DNA of 64,000 nucleotides from Gerris lacustris. Its lineage: Eukaryota; Arthropoda; Insecta; Hemiptera; Gerridae. Position 1 is the stretch's first letter; each line of letters opens with the position of its first letter. A program made the translations under genes and the position numbers. This document shows, piece after piece, positions 11,202-19,185 of the stretch. The DNA is taken from the NCBI GenBank assembly GCA_951217055.1, contig OX578282.1, positions 69,779,092-69,843,091 on the forward strand, read 5' to 3'. The notes under the pieces were generated by a model. That model did not search any database, was not told where the DNA came from, and was given only the letters and a program-made list of their open reading frames with translations.

Positions 11202-11531
11202 TTATGTGGAGGGGGAAACTAGATTCTCCTCTGTCGGGGGGTATAGTATATCCAAGCCACTTTTGATATTAAATAGCTTTATAGCGCAATGGCAACAGAT
11301 GCATGTATCCGGTCCGCATTGACAGCTGGGATCACTCCATACGCAAGCAGTATAGTGGCTATTATGAGGATCCATAGTCCTACATACCTTGGCTTTTTCT
11401 TTTAGGAAAAGTATTGCTGTAGCAATAGAAGTAAATATGTGAGCTCGAGGGTCGTTCAATTTAATGGTGGGGTACTCTTTTCGGTATCTCTGATACTGAG
11501 GGTAAAGACGCATAGCTGCTATCTCCTCCAT
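11202..11531 (-). CDS. Cys/His-rich small protein, tandem copy 2
   Basis: A 109-aa protein from an ATG, paralogous to its upstream neighbour at 11556-11876. Both start MEEI, share an EYP then a DPR block near residues 19-29, an SIA..FLK segment, a VCR, then an NSHYTAC(V/I)W block and an SC..GP..C(V/I)C..C cluster, and end near LYP. The regularly placed Cys and His residues (C after VCR, H and C of SHYTAC, then five or six Cys) suggest one or two bound zinc ions. I do not recognise the family. The TCAGT of its own promoter lies between this ATG and the upstream stop. It may be a regulator or virion-associated factor; that is speculation. Confidence 0.75.
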   Translation of the reverse strand: MEEIAAMRLYPQYQRYRKEYPTIKLNDPRAHIFTSIATAILFLKEKAKVCRTMDPHNSHYTACVWSDPSCQCGPDTCICCHCAIKLFNIKSGLDILYPPTEENLVSPST

Positions 11532-11543
11532 GTTTAAATGTTG

Positions 11544-11582
11544 ACTGATCGATATCTAAACAGGTTGTTTTGAAGGATATAA
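11544..11582 (-). promoter_or_regulatory. Core promoter of the second Cys/His-rich gene
   Basis: TCAGT at 11548-11544 with TTATATCC 33-35 bp upstream. The TATA-like box overlaps the 3' end of the preceding coding region, showing how compactly the genes are packed. The leader is about 15 nt. Confidence 0.55.
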
Positions 11583-11876
11583 GTCCTCCAACTCCTTTAG
11601 GATAGTCACAAGCGCAAAGGCACACACATGACAGACACATTTTTCCGGACCTCTTCTAGTACAACTATCGTCGTTCCATATGCAAGCGGTGTAGTGGCTA
11701 TTCGGATAATGATGTATACGTTTCCTACATACCGTAGCACTCGATTTGAGGAACATGAGTGAGGCAGCGATAGATTCAAATTTCTTCATCCGAGGATCGT
11801 CCATTTCGAGGAGTGGATATTCTAGTAGAAATTGTTTGTAGCCATCGCAACGACGTAATGTTTCTATCTCCTCCAT
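11556..11876 (-). CDS. Cys/His-rich small protein, tandem copy 1
   Basis: A 106-aa protein from an ATG, the paralogue of 11202-11531 directly downstream with only 24 nt between them. Key residues: EYP and DPR near residues 19-29, SIAASLMFLK near 35-44, VCRK near 49, an NSHYTACIW block near 59-67 and a Cys cluster ending C.CHVC near 80-86. The pattern suggests a small zinc-binding domain. The head-to-tail arrangement and shared layout point to local duplication followed by clear divergence. Family not recognised. A TTTAGT initiator-like sequence with an AT-rich box about 29 bp upstream lies within the 3' end of the preceding gene. Confidence 0.75.
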   Translation of the reverse strand: MEEIETLRRCDGYKQFLLEYPLLEMDDPRMKKFESIAASLMFLKSSATVCRKRIHHYPNSHYTACIWNDDSCTRRGPEKCVCHVCAFALVTILKELEDLYPSKQPV

Positions 11877-11906
11877 GGCAAACGGTAAACGACTAAAGAT
11901 GTTCTC

Positions 11907-12488
11907 TTACTCGTGTAATTTAAGTAGTTCGTTGAGATCAAAGTCTTCTATTATTTCGTTGGTCTGTGGAGGTGGTAGGGGTGATGGTGGCGGTGGAGGG
12001 GGTGGTTGCAAATCCTCGCCTGCTGTTGTTGTTGTCTTTAACCGGACAATCAGATCCAATGCTATTTTTATCTGTTGGATTTTATCAAGTAAGGATAGGG
12101 TTTCAACAGCGGACAAAGTGATGCTTTCCGGCAGTCTTGATAACAAGGTATCTATCCACGACGGTCGGTAAGACAAGTCGGTCCGGACAGTACGAGTCGG
12201 CTGATGTAAACGAAGTATTAGATGATTACCGTTGACCACTACATCATGACAAAGTTCGGTGGCTTTCCTCTTTCTGTTAACAATGTCGTTCCTCTTGACA
12301 TATTCACGCAGCTCGGTTTCCCTCTGCATTAGCAATGACCAATCGGCCATGGTTATGAAAAATGGAGGTGTTGTTCCGTCCAAACTACGAATTGTAAGTA
12401 CCGCCGATGACTTCTTAGTCAAACCTACTATGACACATTTTTTCATAGGCTCGAGTAGAAAAGTCCATTCTAAGACGAAATGCTCCAT
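11907..12488 (-). CDS. Possible ssDNA-binding protein with proline run and acidic tail
   Basis: A 193-aa protein from an ATG. I do not recognise it firmly. The first 65 residues form a beta-rich stretch containing VLTIRSLDG then FFITMADWSLL, a pattern that resembles the PC4/p15 ssDNA-binding fold (strand with IR, then a hydroxyl-rich loop and a W..L helix). A middle region is charged. Near residues 164-176 there is a proline run, followed by an acidic tail (EIIEDFDLNELL). A disordered linker plus acidic C-terminus is typical of replication ssDNA-binding proteins, which protein-primed replicons need. That assignment is an inference; the alternative is an accessory factor of unknown role. An initiator-like TTAGT lies 20 nt upstream but no TATA box is visible. 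Codons are intact throughout. Confidence 0.65.
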   Translation of the reverse strand: MEHFVLEWTFLLEPMKKCVIVGLTKKSSAVLTIRSLDGTTPPFFITMADWSLLMQRETELREYVKRNDIVNRKRKATELCHDVVVNGNHLILRLHQPTRTVRTDLSYRPSWIDTLLSRLPESITLSAVETLSLLDKIQQIKIALDLIVRLKTTTTAGEDLQPPPPPPPSPLPPPQTNEIIEDFDLNELLKLHE

Positions 12489-12872
12489 GGTGTAGTAAAG
12501 AGCAGACTAAGTTGAAATACACACAACACAGAGGTAGGGGTGGGGAGAAGTTACAAATTTGCGGTGGGGATGGTGAGCGGAGCGTGAAGGTTTGAACGAG
12601 TTCAGGGTCGGTTATATCCTGGTGGAGACTAGCCTACGTTTAAGGTATATCCGGGACAAGATCATGGGAATGAACATATTAATATAAGCAGGTGGAACAA
12701 AGCATAAAGGTTTGCTAAGTTCAGGGTCTCCTCTTGCATGGGACCGACGTAGTCAGTCAACCGAAATAAATTGTGGGAAATTGTAATTATTTAGACGTCT
12801 TAATGTCTACACTAGAAAGAGAGCCTGCATGTATAGAAGAGAGATGATGATATGGGACCGATCATATCAAAC
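12489..12872. other. Internal non-coding gap with paired direct repeats
   Basis: This gap lies between the 193-aa gene and the integrase. It holds two imperfect 26-bp direct repeats (ending ttcagggtc at about 12610 and 12728) and two copies of tgggaccga (about 12738 and 12854). It includes the 5' leader of the left gene and the 3' end of the integrase transcript. It could be regulatory or an origin-like segment; nothing decisive is visible. Confidence 0.4.
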
Positions 12873-13799
12873 TTATTTTTGTAGCTCTTTCAAGGGTATC
12901 CAGGTGTTTTGAGTGGATGGAAGACCCATCCACTTGACAAGAGCTCGAGTTTTGTTTCGCCGGACAATGCTTTCGATTAAATAATACTCTGGATATTGGG
13001 TTTTTTTCAACTCCTCCTCGTAAAACTTGCCTAGGATCGGTTGTCCTGCAGAATCGACTAAATTGTACAGGGGTACGTCACGTTGAAACACCTGATTCAC
13101 TTGAAACTGTTCGTTAGTCCAATTGGGCGTGTATCCTTTGGTAAAAAGATGCTTATGTTTACTGATGCGAACCCAGTCTCCGACATTAAACTTTGGTTTA
13201 CGACGTTTACCCTGCCTAGTACTCAAACGTGCGACAATTGCCGACTCATGCCTTTTGGTCACATCAATAGGTCTCATGCCTATAGAGCGATGTATTCGAC
13301 GGTTGTAAGTGTCCACCAAACTGTCCACATAGTCCACCCACTTGTAGGAACCGAGCGTGCTAAAATGTCGCCACATCATTTCCTTAAGTGTGCGATTAAA
13401 GCGTTCGACAATGGTCGCCTTAAGCGGACTATAGGTAAAGTAATGATAGATCCCCTTGTTTTTTGTAAGTGATTTAAACTCGGAGCCTCTAAATTCCAAT
13501 CCCTTGTCCGTGTGCAACAGGGCCGGTGACAATCCGGATTCATCGAAAATTGAAGCCATTGCTGCGCTCACCTCCTTACTGGTTTTTCTCTTGAGCGGTT
13601 TCGCCCATGCCCTCTTTGAGCCGCAGTCGATAACAGTCAGAAGGTATCGGTATCCGCGGTCCGGCACAGTCATTTCGACCAGGTCGGCTTCCCATAAATC
13701 GTCGAGGACACCCTTGATGACGACTCTGCTCCTGGCAAACCGTTTCCGAGCGGGAGCGTGTATCTCCCGCACAAGACCCTCTTTAACACTTGTTGTCAT
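12873..13799 (-). CDS. Maverick integrase (DDE, chromodomain)
   Basis: A 308-aa retroviral-type integrase from an ATG. It would insert the element ends into host DNA and create the 6-bp duplication. The DDE triad is visible: D39 in WEADLVEM, D98 in LLHTDKGLEF and E132 in KATIVERFNRT (33 residues between the last two). An SH3-like region follows (FNVGDWVRIS near 201-210). A chromodomain ends the protein (YLIESIVRRN...ALVKWMG...TWIPL, about 273-304), which would target modified histones. No HHCC zinc finger is visible at the short N-terminus. The gene follows the DUF8207-like gene with a 12-nt gap, and no clear TATA/TCAGT promoter was found for it, so it may share a transcript. All key residues are intact. 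Confidence 0.95.
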   Translation of the reverse strand: MTTSVKEGLVREIHAPARKRFARSRVVIKGVLDDLWEADLVEMTVPDRGYRYLLTVIDCGSKRAWAKPLKRKTSKEVSAAMASIFDESGLSPALLHTDKGLEFRGSEFKSLTKNKGIYHYFTYSPLKATIVERFNRTLKEMMWRHFSTLGSYKWVDYVDSLVDTYNRRIHRSIGMRPIDVTKRHESAIVARLSTRQGKRRKPKFNVGDWVRISKHKHLFTKGYTPNWTNEQFQVNQVFQRDVPLYNLVDSAGQPILGKFYEEELKKTQYPEYYLIESIVRRNKTRALVKWMGLPSTQNTWIPLKELQK

Positions 13800-13811
13800 G
13801 ACTTAAGCCGA

Positions 13812-15044
13812 CTACTCAATGACACCGGCTTCGCGCAGCTCTTCCAATATGGACTGTATTTCGTTGTAATGCGAATTGTTACCGGCCTGAGTAGACGCGT
13901 TTATGAGACGTAAACGATCGACGAGCTCGTTGACATTGTTCCAGTAAACATAGTCCACAGATCGATTGGTAACACGCTTAAAACCTTTGCCCCTGACCGG
14001 CGGAGCCTTTGAGACCTTTTGCGACAGATCTGGATTAACCAATTTTTTCAAAAGATTGCGATACTTGTAGCCCGATGAATTGAAATTTCTTGTACTCGAA
14101 TAGCCCTGCCGCGCCGCGTTTGACTGCAAAATAATTTCCTGGTAATTGGCCAAGTCCTCGGCTGTGTAGTTATCGGGCTCGTAGAGGAATAGCAAGTTAA
14201 ACAGACCGTCGGTGGCCGGATAAGGTTTTCCCTTGACATACACGTTGTCGTAGTCTAGCTTCATGTCGGTGTCACCAATAACAATGTTTCCTTTTGAGGT
14301 GACTCTTGGTCCATAAACTGTGTCTGTTTTTCTATCGATGGCTTCACCCGTGAGCAAATGTTTGACAAAGGGCCGTCCGTAAACACTAATGTCACCTAAA
14401 AACATGTTCAACTGTTTCGAACCCTGTGGCGACGAGAGAAAGGTTTTAAACTGCGGACTGCTTGTAGGAGTCGATTGAGCACGTTGAATTGATGCAGCAA
14501 TGGTTAAAGGCTTGCGTAGGGGCGAGGGCGATGATAAAGGTTTGTGCGATGGCGGTGTAGTTTGTGATCGCTTAGCCATTAATGAACCGAGATTTCGACG
14601 AAAGGCCGGTGACTGCGAACCACGTGAGCTTTCTGCTGCCATTTTAGCTGAAGTTTGCGGCATTTGTGTAGAAGCCAAATCGGGTTCGAAGGCAAATGTC
14701 TGTTCATCATCGTCGGCGGAGGCGAGTGCGGGTGCGAGTGCGGGGGCGATATCGTCGGCGCCCTCTTCATCCCATTGCGTCGCTGCAGTCGAGTATTCTT
14801 TCGCGTCCCTAGCAGCAGCGGTCGACACGTTTGTAGTAACGTCGGGTCGGTACGTGGTCGACATGAGCAGAGTTTTGTCCAGACTTTGAGCAATATTCTG
14901 CAGGGGGTCCATAAGGGGCTTTACGCTTTCCTCTGTGATTCTCTTGACGGCCGCCCTACCCGAGCGCAATAGTTTATTCTTCTTGCGAATGACATCTCGC
15001 GTTTTGATCAAACGTCTTTTCACGTCCTTACTCGTCGATTGCAT
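13812..15044 (-). CDS. DUF8207-like Maverick protein
   Basis: A 410-aa protein from an ATG that overlaps the end of the ATPase gene by 17 nt. The N-terminal 35 residues are basic and probably coiled. Residues about 70-215 are low-complexity Ala/Ser/Pro/Asp-rich and probably disordered. The C-terminal half (about 225-400) is the conserved part: VYGPR, GNIVIGDTDMKL, a VYVKGKPYPATDGLFNLLF block, DLANYQEIIL and a final YVYWNNVNELVDRLRLI segment. This matches my memory of a domain labelled DUF8207, widespread in arthropod Maverick-derived proteins. Its role is unknown; neighbours suggest a structural or DNA-handling function in the virion. It has its own TATA/TCAGT promoter inside the ATPase coding region. 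Family placement is from recognition of the pattern, not a search. Confidence 0.8.
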   Translation of the reverse strand: MQSTSKDVKRRLIKTRDVIRKKNKLLRSGRAAVKRITEESVKPLMDPLQNIAQSLDKTLLMSTTYRPDVTTNVSTAAARDAKEYSTAATQWDEEGADDIAPALAPALASADDDEQTFAFEPDLASTQMPQTSAKMAAESSRGSQSPAFRRNLGSLMAKRSQTTPPSHKPLSSPSPLRKPLTIAASIQRAQSTPTSSPQFKTFLSSPQGSKQLNMFLGDISVYGRPFVKHLLTGEAIDRKTDTVYGPRVTSKGNIVIGDTDMKLDYDNVYVKGKPYPATDGLFNLLFLYEPDNYTAEDLANYQEIILQSNAARQGYSSTRNFNSSGYKYRNLLKKLVNPDLSQKVSKAPPVRGKGFKRVTNRSVDYVYWNNVNELVDRLRLINASTQAGNNSHYNEIQSILEELREAGVIE

Positions 15045-15768
15045 TTTGACGACTGAACGCCTCGCCCAATTGGTCGAAAATTATAAACTCGTCAAAACCG
15101 CGACGAAACCTACCACCATCGATGGGAGCCTCTTTGTCAATTACTAAAAAACCGTATTGTTTGCCCCAACATTGGACGCACAACTCGTGAAATTTTGCCC
15201 ATGACATGTCTGTGTTGACATGATCGTCGTAAACATGTCGGAGGTTTGTATCGTCCATTTTAAACAGTATAAGCATGTTACACTGATCTCGGATACAATG
15301 TTTTGGAACGTTGGCATACGATTGCGAAAGGTAAAACGAGTCGACACCCATGTGTCGACCTCGGGTAAAGTATTCCTTCATCCGCTCCTGTTTCTCCATC
15401 ATTACGTCGTCAAAAATGAAAATCGAGTTTTCCCCGACCTGTTCAGGTTCTACGACTTGGTCAAACTCATTTGTGGGATAGAAACCGATTTCGGGCATAC
15501 CACTCAGCACCTTGCTCAAATACCTGTACTTTGGTTGGTCCAATGTTTTGGCGTAGAGGTACACATTGTCAAACCTCAGACCGTTTATATGCAATAAAAG
15601 TGATACCATCAAATGAGTCTTACCACCGCCCGAAGATGCGCAAATAAGCGCTCGGATAGGATGACGTCCAAATAGACGACTGTGTCGACAATTTATCCCC
15701 TCAAGAGTGTCATCGGTATCTAATAGTTTTAACACGTCAAACGACGTGTTCTGTTTGACGAATCGCAT
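15028..15768 (-). CDS. FtsK/HerA-type genome packaging ATPase
   Basis: A 246-aa P-loop ATPase expected to pump element DNA into capsids, as A32-like ATPases do. Walker A is ASSGGGKT at residues 44-51. Walker B is SIFIFDDV at about 115-122 with the two acidic residues. A YLSQSY segment near 145 supplies the polar sensor residue expected between B and the C-terminus. The length fits Polinton ATPases. The start is the first ATG, only about 6 nt after a TTAGT initiator with TATAAATA 33 bp upstream. The 3' end overlaps the DUF8207-like ATG by 17 nt. No mutation of a catalytic residue is seen. Confidence 0.93.
   Translation of the reverse strand: MRFVKQNTSFDVLKLLDTDDTLEGINCRHSRLFGRHPIRALICASSGGGKTHLMVSLLLHINGLRFDNVYLYAKTLDQPKYRYLSKVLSGMPEIGFYPTNEFDQVVEPEQVGENSIFIFDDVMMEKQERMKEYFTRGRHMGVDSFYLSQSYANVPKHCIRDQCNMLILFKMDDTNLRHVYDDHVNTDMSWAKFHELCVQCWGKQYGFLVIDKEAPIDGGRFRRGFDEFIIFDQLGEAFSRQNAIDE
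15052..15085 (-). promoter_or_regulatory. Core promoter of the DUF8207-like gene
   Basis: TATAAT at 15085-15080 and TCAGT at 15056-15052, with the box 31 bp from the initiator A. The leader is about 10 nt. The whole promoter lies inside the ATPase coding sequence. Confidence 0.6.
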
Positions 15769-15807
15769 TATACTAAGAGGTAAAGGTTTTCCAATACTAT
15801 ATTTATA
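15769..15807 (-). promoter_or_regulatory. Core promoter of the packaging ATPase gene
   Basis: TATAAATA at 15807-15800, TTAGT with its A at 15774, and the ATG at 15768. The predicted leader is about 6 nt. Confidence 0.6.
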
Positions 15808-15843
15808 AATAATAAAATAGTCAAATTGTGGAAAAAAAGTAGG

Positions 15844-15849
15844 TTTATT
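15844..15849 (-). terminator. Poly(A) signal after the exonuclease-like gene
   Basis: AATAAA on the minus strand, 4 nt after the TAA stop at 15855-15853. It is the clearest polyadenylation hexamer beside any gene of the element. Confidence 0.5.
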
Positions 15850-15852
15850 TAT

Positions 15853-16383
15853 TTATACAGTATAAAATTTCAATTTGTACCACAGATACAGTTTCGATGC
15901 CTGGTCCCTGGCGCAGACGTAGTTATCACCTCTGTGCCTGATGCATGCGAGGCGGGGCATCGATGTCCAAAAGTTTAAATTTTTAAGTGAGGGACATCCA
16001 AGTTGGTCCAGATCGGTAATGTTTGTAGTCACTCCACAGCATGTATGTAGAAACTTTGACTTTTCAAGTCCTTTCACGTACACTTGATCGTAGCTGTTGT
16101 TGAGGACTTGCAGTATGGGAATCAGACGATGATAGTCTATATCTCCATCCTCCCATGATAAACCGTGGAAATGCTCTCGAAGCCATTTGTTGTCCCTGGT
16201 CAGAGCAGTCGACGAATCCTTAGTAGGGGGTGGCTTAAACAGGTACCAGCTCATAGCACCGGTACCTACATCGATGATCGCCAGCTCCTTGACGATAAAA
16301 CCGCCCGAAGCCCGATTGTTGCAGGTGTTGCAGGGCTTCTTGAAGTCTCGAAAACAAATTATATCGACAATGGCTGCTTTCAT
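15853..16383 (-). CDS. Maverick-associated exonuclease-like (RNase H fold?) protein
   Basis: A 176-aa protein from the ATG at 16383. An upstream extension has no ATG and the promoter fits this start. The pattern IVDIICF near residues 5-11, then FIVKELAIIDVG near 29-40, and YDQVYVKGLEKSKFL about two-thirds along resembles the core of DEDD-type exonucleases: acidic residue in strand 1, E..I.D in strand 2, then a phrase like the usual exonuclease FD-helix. Whether all catalytic acids are present cannot be settled by eye. CNTCNN at 18-23 may bind metal. Similar proteins occur with arthropod Mavericks and are usually unannotated. It sits between capsid and ATPase genes with its own TATAAG/TCAGT promoter. 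The fold is an inference; that the gene is real is firm. Confidence 0.75.
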   Translation of the reverse strand: MKAAIVDIICFRDFKKPCNTCNNRASGGFIVKELAIIDVGTGAMSWYLFKPPPTKDSSTALTRDNKWLREHFHGLSWEDGDIDYHRLIPILQVLNNSYDQVYVKGLEKSKFLHTCCGVTTNITDLDQLGCPSLKNLNFWTSMPRLACIRHRGDNYVCARDQASKLYLWYKLKFYTV

Positions 16384-16390
16384 TGTATTG

Positions 16391-16425
16391 ACTGACGATC
16401 CAAGCTCGAAACACAACAGCTTATA
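16391..16425 (-). promoter_or_regulatory. Core promoter of the exonuclease-like gene
   Basis: TATAAG at 16425-16420 and TCAGT at 16395-16391, with 32 bp from box start to initiator A. The leader to the ATG at 16383 is about 10 nt. This decides the start codon. Confidence 0.65.
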
Positions 16426-16467
16426 TTAATTCTCTCCCCCCTCCAATAATGTATCACGCGTGATTGT

Positions 16468-17709
16468 TTAGGCATTCTTCGTTACAATGCCTGTGAGAGG
16501 ATAATGAGTAACGAGTTGATCGTGTAAAATTAGGCAATAGGCACTTGTGCCTTCAGGAATATTAGCAGAGGTTTCAAACTCTAGCTTGATGTCAACAGAG
16601 GCCGAGGTCACAGACTCCACTTGTCGACTGCAATCTAGTACAACAAACGGTGCGTCCCTGATAAACTCCTCGTATGTCAGCATGGGATGCGTCTCAGATC
16701 GTCCGTAATAGGAGCGTTGAAAGTCGGCGTACATCTCGTACAGCCATGCTAACGTTCTCTTGGTAAAGTTCAAATTTAAATTGTCATAGGGGTACGACTC
16801 GCTTCCAATGTAGAGACGTACATTTTTCAAAGCACAAGCATCAAACTTGTTAACGTCCTTTTTCTGTTGGTTGATCCGACCCGTCTGCAAAGCCAAGATA
16901 ACATAGCGAGGCTTTTCCAATTGTGTGCTTGTTTTTATGGTCCAAGTATGATTCTGGGTCTGTGGTAGAATAGGATAGGTAAACAGGTTCCACGTACGAA
17001 AAGCCATTGAAATGGGCACGTTACGCTCGAGTAAGTTAAGCATGCGAAGTTTCTGAAGATCATTTAACGTAAAGTAGGGGAGTTTCCACTTGATACTTTT
17101 AATATCCACTTTGTTTGTAGCCTCTCCTACGGGCTCGGTAGATTCGATAGGTATAAACATGTTGTCGTCTTTGTTAGCCCTGAGTAAAATCAACTCGAGA
17201 CGGGAATTCATTAGGACGCGCTTGTAGTCCTCGGCAAAGCCCAAGACCGTGTCCAAAGGGATGCACATGCTGAATTCACCAGTGGTCTTGTCCAAAGTTT
17301 GATTGTTGGACTTGTCAGTTGTCGGTAACATCCATCCGGCTGACTGTAGTCTCTGCGCAGTGGATTTGCTGAAACTCGAGTATCCTTTTAATGTAGAAGT
17401 GATACCCGGCATCCTGGTCTGATCAATTTCGACGCCATTCAGCTCAAGACGAATGTCGCTGAAGGCGTGTGCACCGGCATTAGATGCCAGCGTGTAAAGA
17501 ACAGGTGGCGGTGTCATCTTTCCCTCGATACATATGAAGCTTTTTGATGGCAATACGTAGGTGTCGGGCTGTTGAAAGGGTATCCTTATTTCATCGGAAT
17601 TGTCAAATTTACTCGACGAATAGGGCAGATGACTGTGATACTCCAGTTTTACTATGGAGTCGTCGAATCTTGGCGCTTTTGCCAAATCTAGCAACGTGGC
17701 GGAATCCAT
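16468..17709 (-). CDS. Major capsid protein (double jelly-roll, hexon-like)
   Basis: A 413-aa protein from an ATG, expected to form the trimeric capsomers of an icosahedral particle. The N-terminal jelly roll has strands such as EIRIPFQQPDTYVLPSKS and the DIRLELNGVEID segment. The second half has RYVILALQTGR, a KNVRLYIGSESYPYDNL block, a YEMYADF then YYGR helix, and the terminal VVLDCSRQ, SVDIKLEFE and TSAYCLILHDQ strands. These late segments are the parts best conserved among Maverick and adintovirus-type capsid proteins as I know them. The gene follows the minor capsid gene with a gap of about 110 nt. A TTTAAATA box near 17820 and a TTTAGT initiator about 31 bp on would give a leader of about 76 nt without an earlier ATG. 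Confidence 0.9.
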   Translation of the reverse strand: MDSATLLDLAKAPRFDDSIVKLEYHSHLPYSSSKFDNSDEIRIPFQQPDTYVLPSKSFICIEGKMTPPPVLYTLASNAGAHAFSDIRLELNGVEIDQTRMPGITSTLKGYSSFSKSTAQRLQSAGWMLPTTDKSNNQTLDKTTGEFSMCIPLDTVLGFAEDYKRVLMNSRLELILLRANKDDNMFIPIESTEPVGEATNKVDIKSIKWKLPYFTLNDLQKLRMLNLLERNVPISMAFRTWNLFTYPILPQTQNHTWTIKTSTQLEKPRYVILALQTGRINQQKKDVNKFDACALKNVRLYIGSESYPYDNLNLNFTKRTLAWLYEMYADFQRSYYGRSETHPMLTYEEFIRDAPFVVLDCSRQVESVTSASVDIKLEFETSANIPEGTSAYCLILHDQLVTHYPLTGIVTKNA

Positions 17710-17830
17710 TGTTGCGAATTTTTAAGCCCAGATTCTGTAAATACTCACGATTGACAGATGTTAACCCAGTGACGTGATGTTGTCTACTAAAGTCTACAAT
17801 ATCGACGGGTCGGTATTTAAAGTCAATCAT
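17609..17830 (-). CDS. Possible small overlapping gene between the capsid genes
   Basis: A 73-aa frame starts with an ATG that overlaps the minor-capsid stop (the string ATGATTGA holds both) and runs 100 nt into the major-capsid gene in another frame. The part upstream of the capsid ATG reads like protein (IDFKYRPVDIVDF, then VNREYLQNLGLKIRN), while the overlapped part is basic. It may be a real small protein made by stop-start coupling, or simply the capsid leader. I do not recognise it. The proposed capsid promoter begins inside this frame, which argues that at least some transcripts skip it. Confidence 0.3.
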   Translation of the reverse strand: MIDFKYRPVDIVDFSRQHHVTGLTSVNREYLQNLGLKIRNNGFRHVARFGKSAKIRRLHSKTGVSQSSALFVE

Positions 17831-18764
17831 TACTACGCTTGAGATGAATGCGAACGGTAATCGTCTCTCCGCGAAAGTCCACCGGTCGGCCCTCTTGATC
17901 CTTAATTGTAATATTAACAGACGTGAGCGTATTTGTTAATGTGTGCAAGTAGACAACTGTCTGTGGCACTTCAACAATCTTGTATCCGGGAGCTACGGTG
18001 GGGAAGAACTGATGTAGGACATGAGACTCTTCACCATTTATATACGAACCGGTGACAATATTACATTCTACAGACAACGCGTTAACTTTGAATATGTCGA
18101 CAATTGTATCCGAAACACAGCGATCATTTTTCTCCAATATTTTCGGTTCAAATCCGAGAATACTTCCAATACTGTTGACCGATTTAAAATTTAAGTTTTT
18201 ATCCTTACTAATCACAGTACAGGTGAGCGAGTTGCGTTGCTCCTTCACGTCAATATCGTACTTGGAGAGCTCCTTAGCAATATCACTAAGTTCGTAAGAG
18301 CCTTTGGGGAGTTTTATCATGTCACCCACTATAATCTTGCTATACACTATACTCGAACCTATGACCACTGGAGCTATATGCTCTATGTTAGCCTCGAGTA
18401 TTGTACCGCGCTCAAAGCCAAAAGTGGTCAAAATTGTATCTTTTAAATCGTTGAATAATGTCTTGTTGCTTTTTATTACTACTCGTCCGCCTTTTATAGC
18501 GAATCTTATTTCAACACCTTCGGGAAGATTAGTTTGAATATTAGCAGTAATCTGTTCGTAAGTGGGATTTTTCGGTACAGTAAATACTATGTCATTATAC
18601 ATGAGATAAATTCGGTTGTTGGTCTCGTCTACGTTCGGAATAGAATTGTACGCTTCAAAGGACAACAGACCGCATACCCAATTACCATCGTTCAAATGTA
18701 CCGGTGGGAAAAAATCACTCGTGAGGACCGATTTGTCACCGGTAAATGTTAACGTTAGAGACAT
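17823..18764 (-). CDS. Minor capsid protein (single jelly-roll, penton-like)
   Basis: A 313-aa protein from an ATG, expected to occupy capsid vertices. It begins with beta strands (SLTLTFTGDKSVL), continues with FFPPVHLNDGNWVCGLLSFEAY and ends with SVNITIKDQEGRPVDFRGE then TVRIHLKR. The N- and C-terminal blocks are the most characteristic of Maverick/adintovirus penton-like proteins. It lies beside the major capsid gene, the usual arrangement. The promoter is textbook: TATATATAT, then TCAGT with its A 32 bp on, then a leader of only 4 nt. The frame is intact and no key block is missing. Confidence 0.88.
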   Translation of the reverse strand: MSLTLTFTGDKSVLTSDFFPPVHLNDGNWVCGLLSFEAYNSIPNVDETNNRIYLMYNDIVFTVPKNPTYEQITANIQTNLPEGVEIRFAIKGGRVVIKSNKTLFNDLKDTILTTFGFERGTILEANIEHIAPVVIGSSIVYSKIIVGDMIKLPKGSYELSDIAKELSKYDIDVKEQRNSLTCTVISKDKNLNFKSVNSIGSILGFEPKILEKNDRCVSDTIVDIFKVNALSVECNIVTGSYINGEESHVLHQFFPTVAPGYKIVEVPQTVVYLHTLTNTLTSVNITIKDQEGRPVDFRGETITVRIHLKRSND

Positions 18765-18765
18765 G

Positions 18766-18801
18766 ACTGACTCTTAAAGTCATCAAGTGTAATATATATA
18801 C
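18766..18801 (-). promoter_or_regulatory. Core promoter of the minor capsid gene
   Basis: TATATATAT from 18800 and TCAGT at 18770-18766. The initiator A at 18768 is only 4 nt from the ATG at 18764. Confidence 0.7.
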
Positions 18802-18808
18802 AAATGGA

Positions 18809-19185
18809 CTAGAGATCACTGCACAATATGACTGCTAGTATCATGCATAAATGACCGCAAATAAACGTGTCAAATGGTTGTATTTGACGTTGGTTGTAGA
18901 ATATTGTTGTGCCTTCCAAATAGTCGACCAGTTCATGAGGGGGAGACAAATCGCCATACGGGTCGAAATACACCGCTCTGTAACCGTCAACATAATACAA
19001 CACCCAATGACTGCCGGGTTCACGCCACGTTTGCAAATTGATAATGCCGCATTCCACGTTACGTCTTATTTTCGGCAAGCGATCGCGCATAAAGACTCCG
19101 CGAAACTTGCTAAGGCGAAGCCGGTCTGTTAACGCGCGTTTTATGTCGTAATCGGTCAAAGGGCGTGCAGGAAGGCTCACGGTTA
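18809..19185 (-). CDS. Adenain-type cysteine protease, no ATG, reached by -1 frameshift
   Basis: A maturation protease of the adenovirus (C5-like) type, expected to process capsid and core proteins. Counting from the GTG at 19180, visible catalytic features are H58 in GSHWVLYY, D73 in YFDPYG, Q101 in RQIQPF and C108 in FICGHLC, in the right order. The open frame extends upstream to about 19245 without any ATG, and no TATA/TCAGT promoter precedes it. It instead joins the PLA2/core ORF through A_AAA_AAC at 19192-19186 in the -1 frame. Fusion would give a protein of about 385 residues with the protease at the C-terminus. At about 125 aa the protease is shorter than adenoviral ones but keeps all catalytic blocks. 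Alternatives are a splice, a non-ATG start, or a one-base deletion in the A run. Confidence 0.85.

Noticed and set aside
16384..16416. Longer start for the exonuclease-like protein at 16416
   Set aside because: The codon is TTG and the TCAGT initiator lies downstream of it; the ATG at 16383 fits the promoter.
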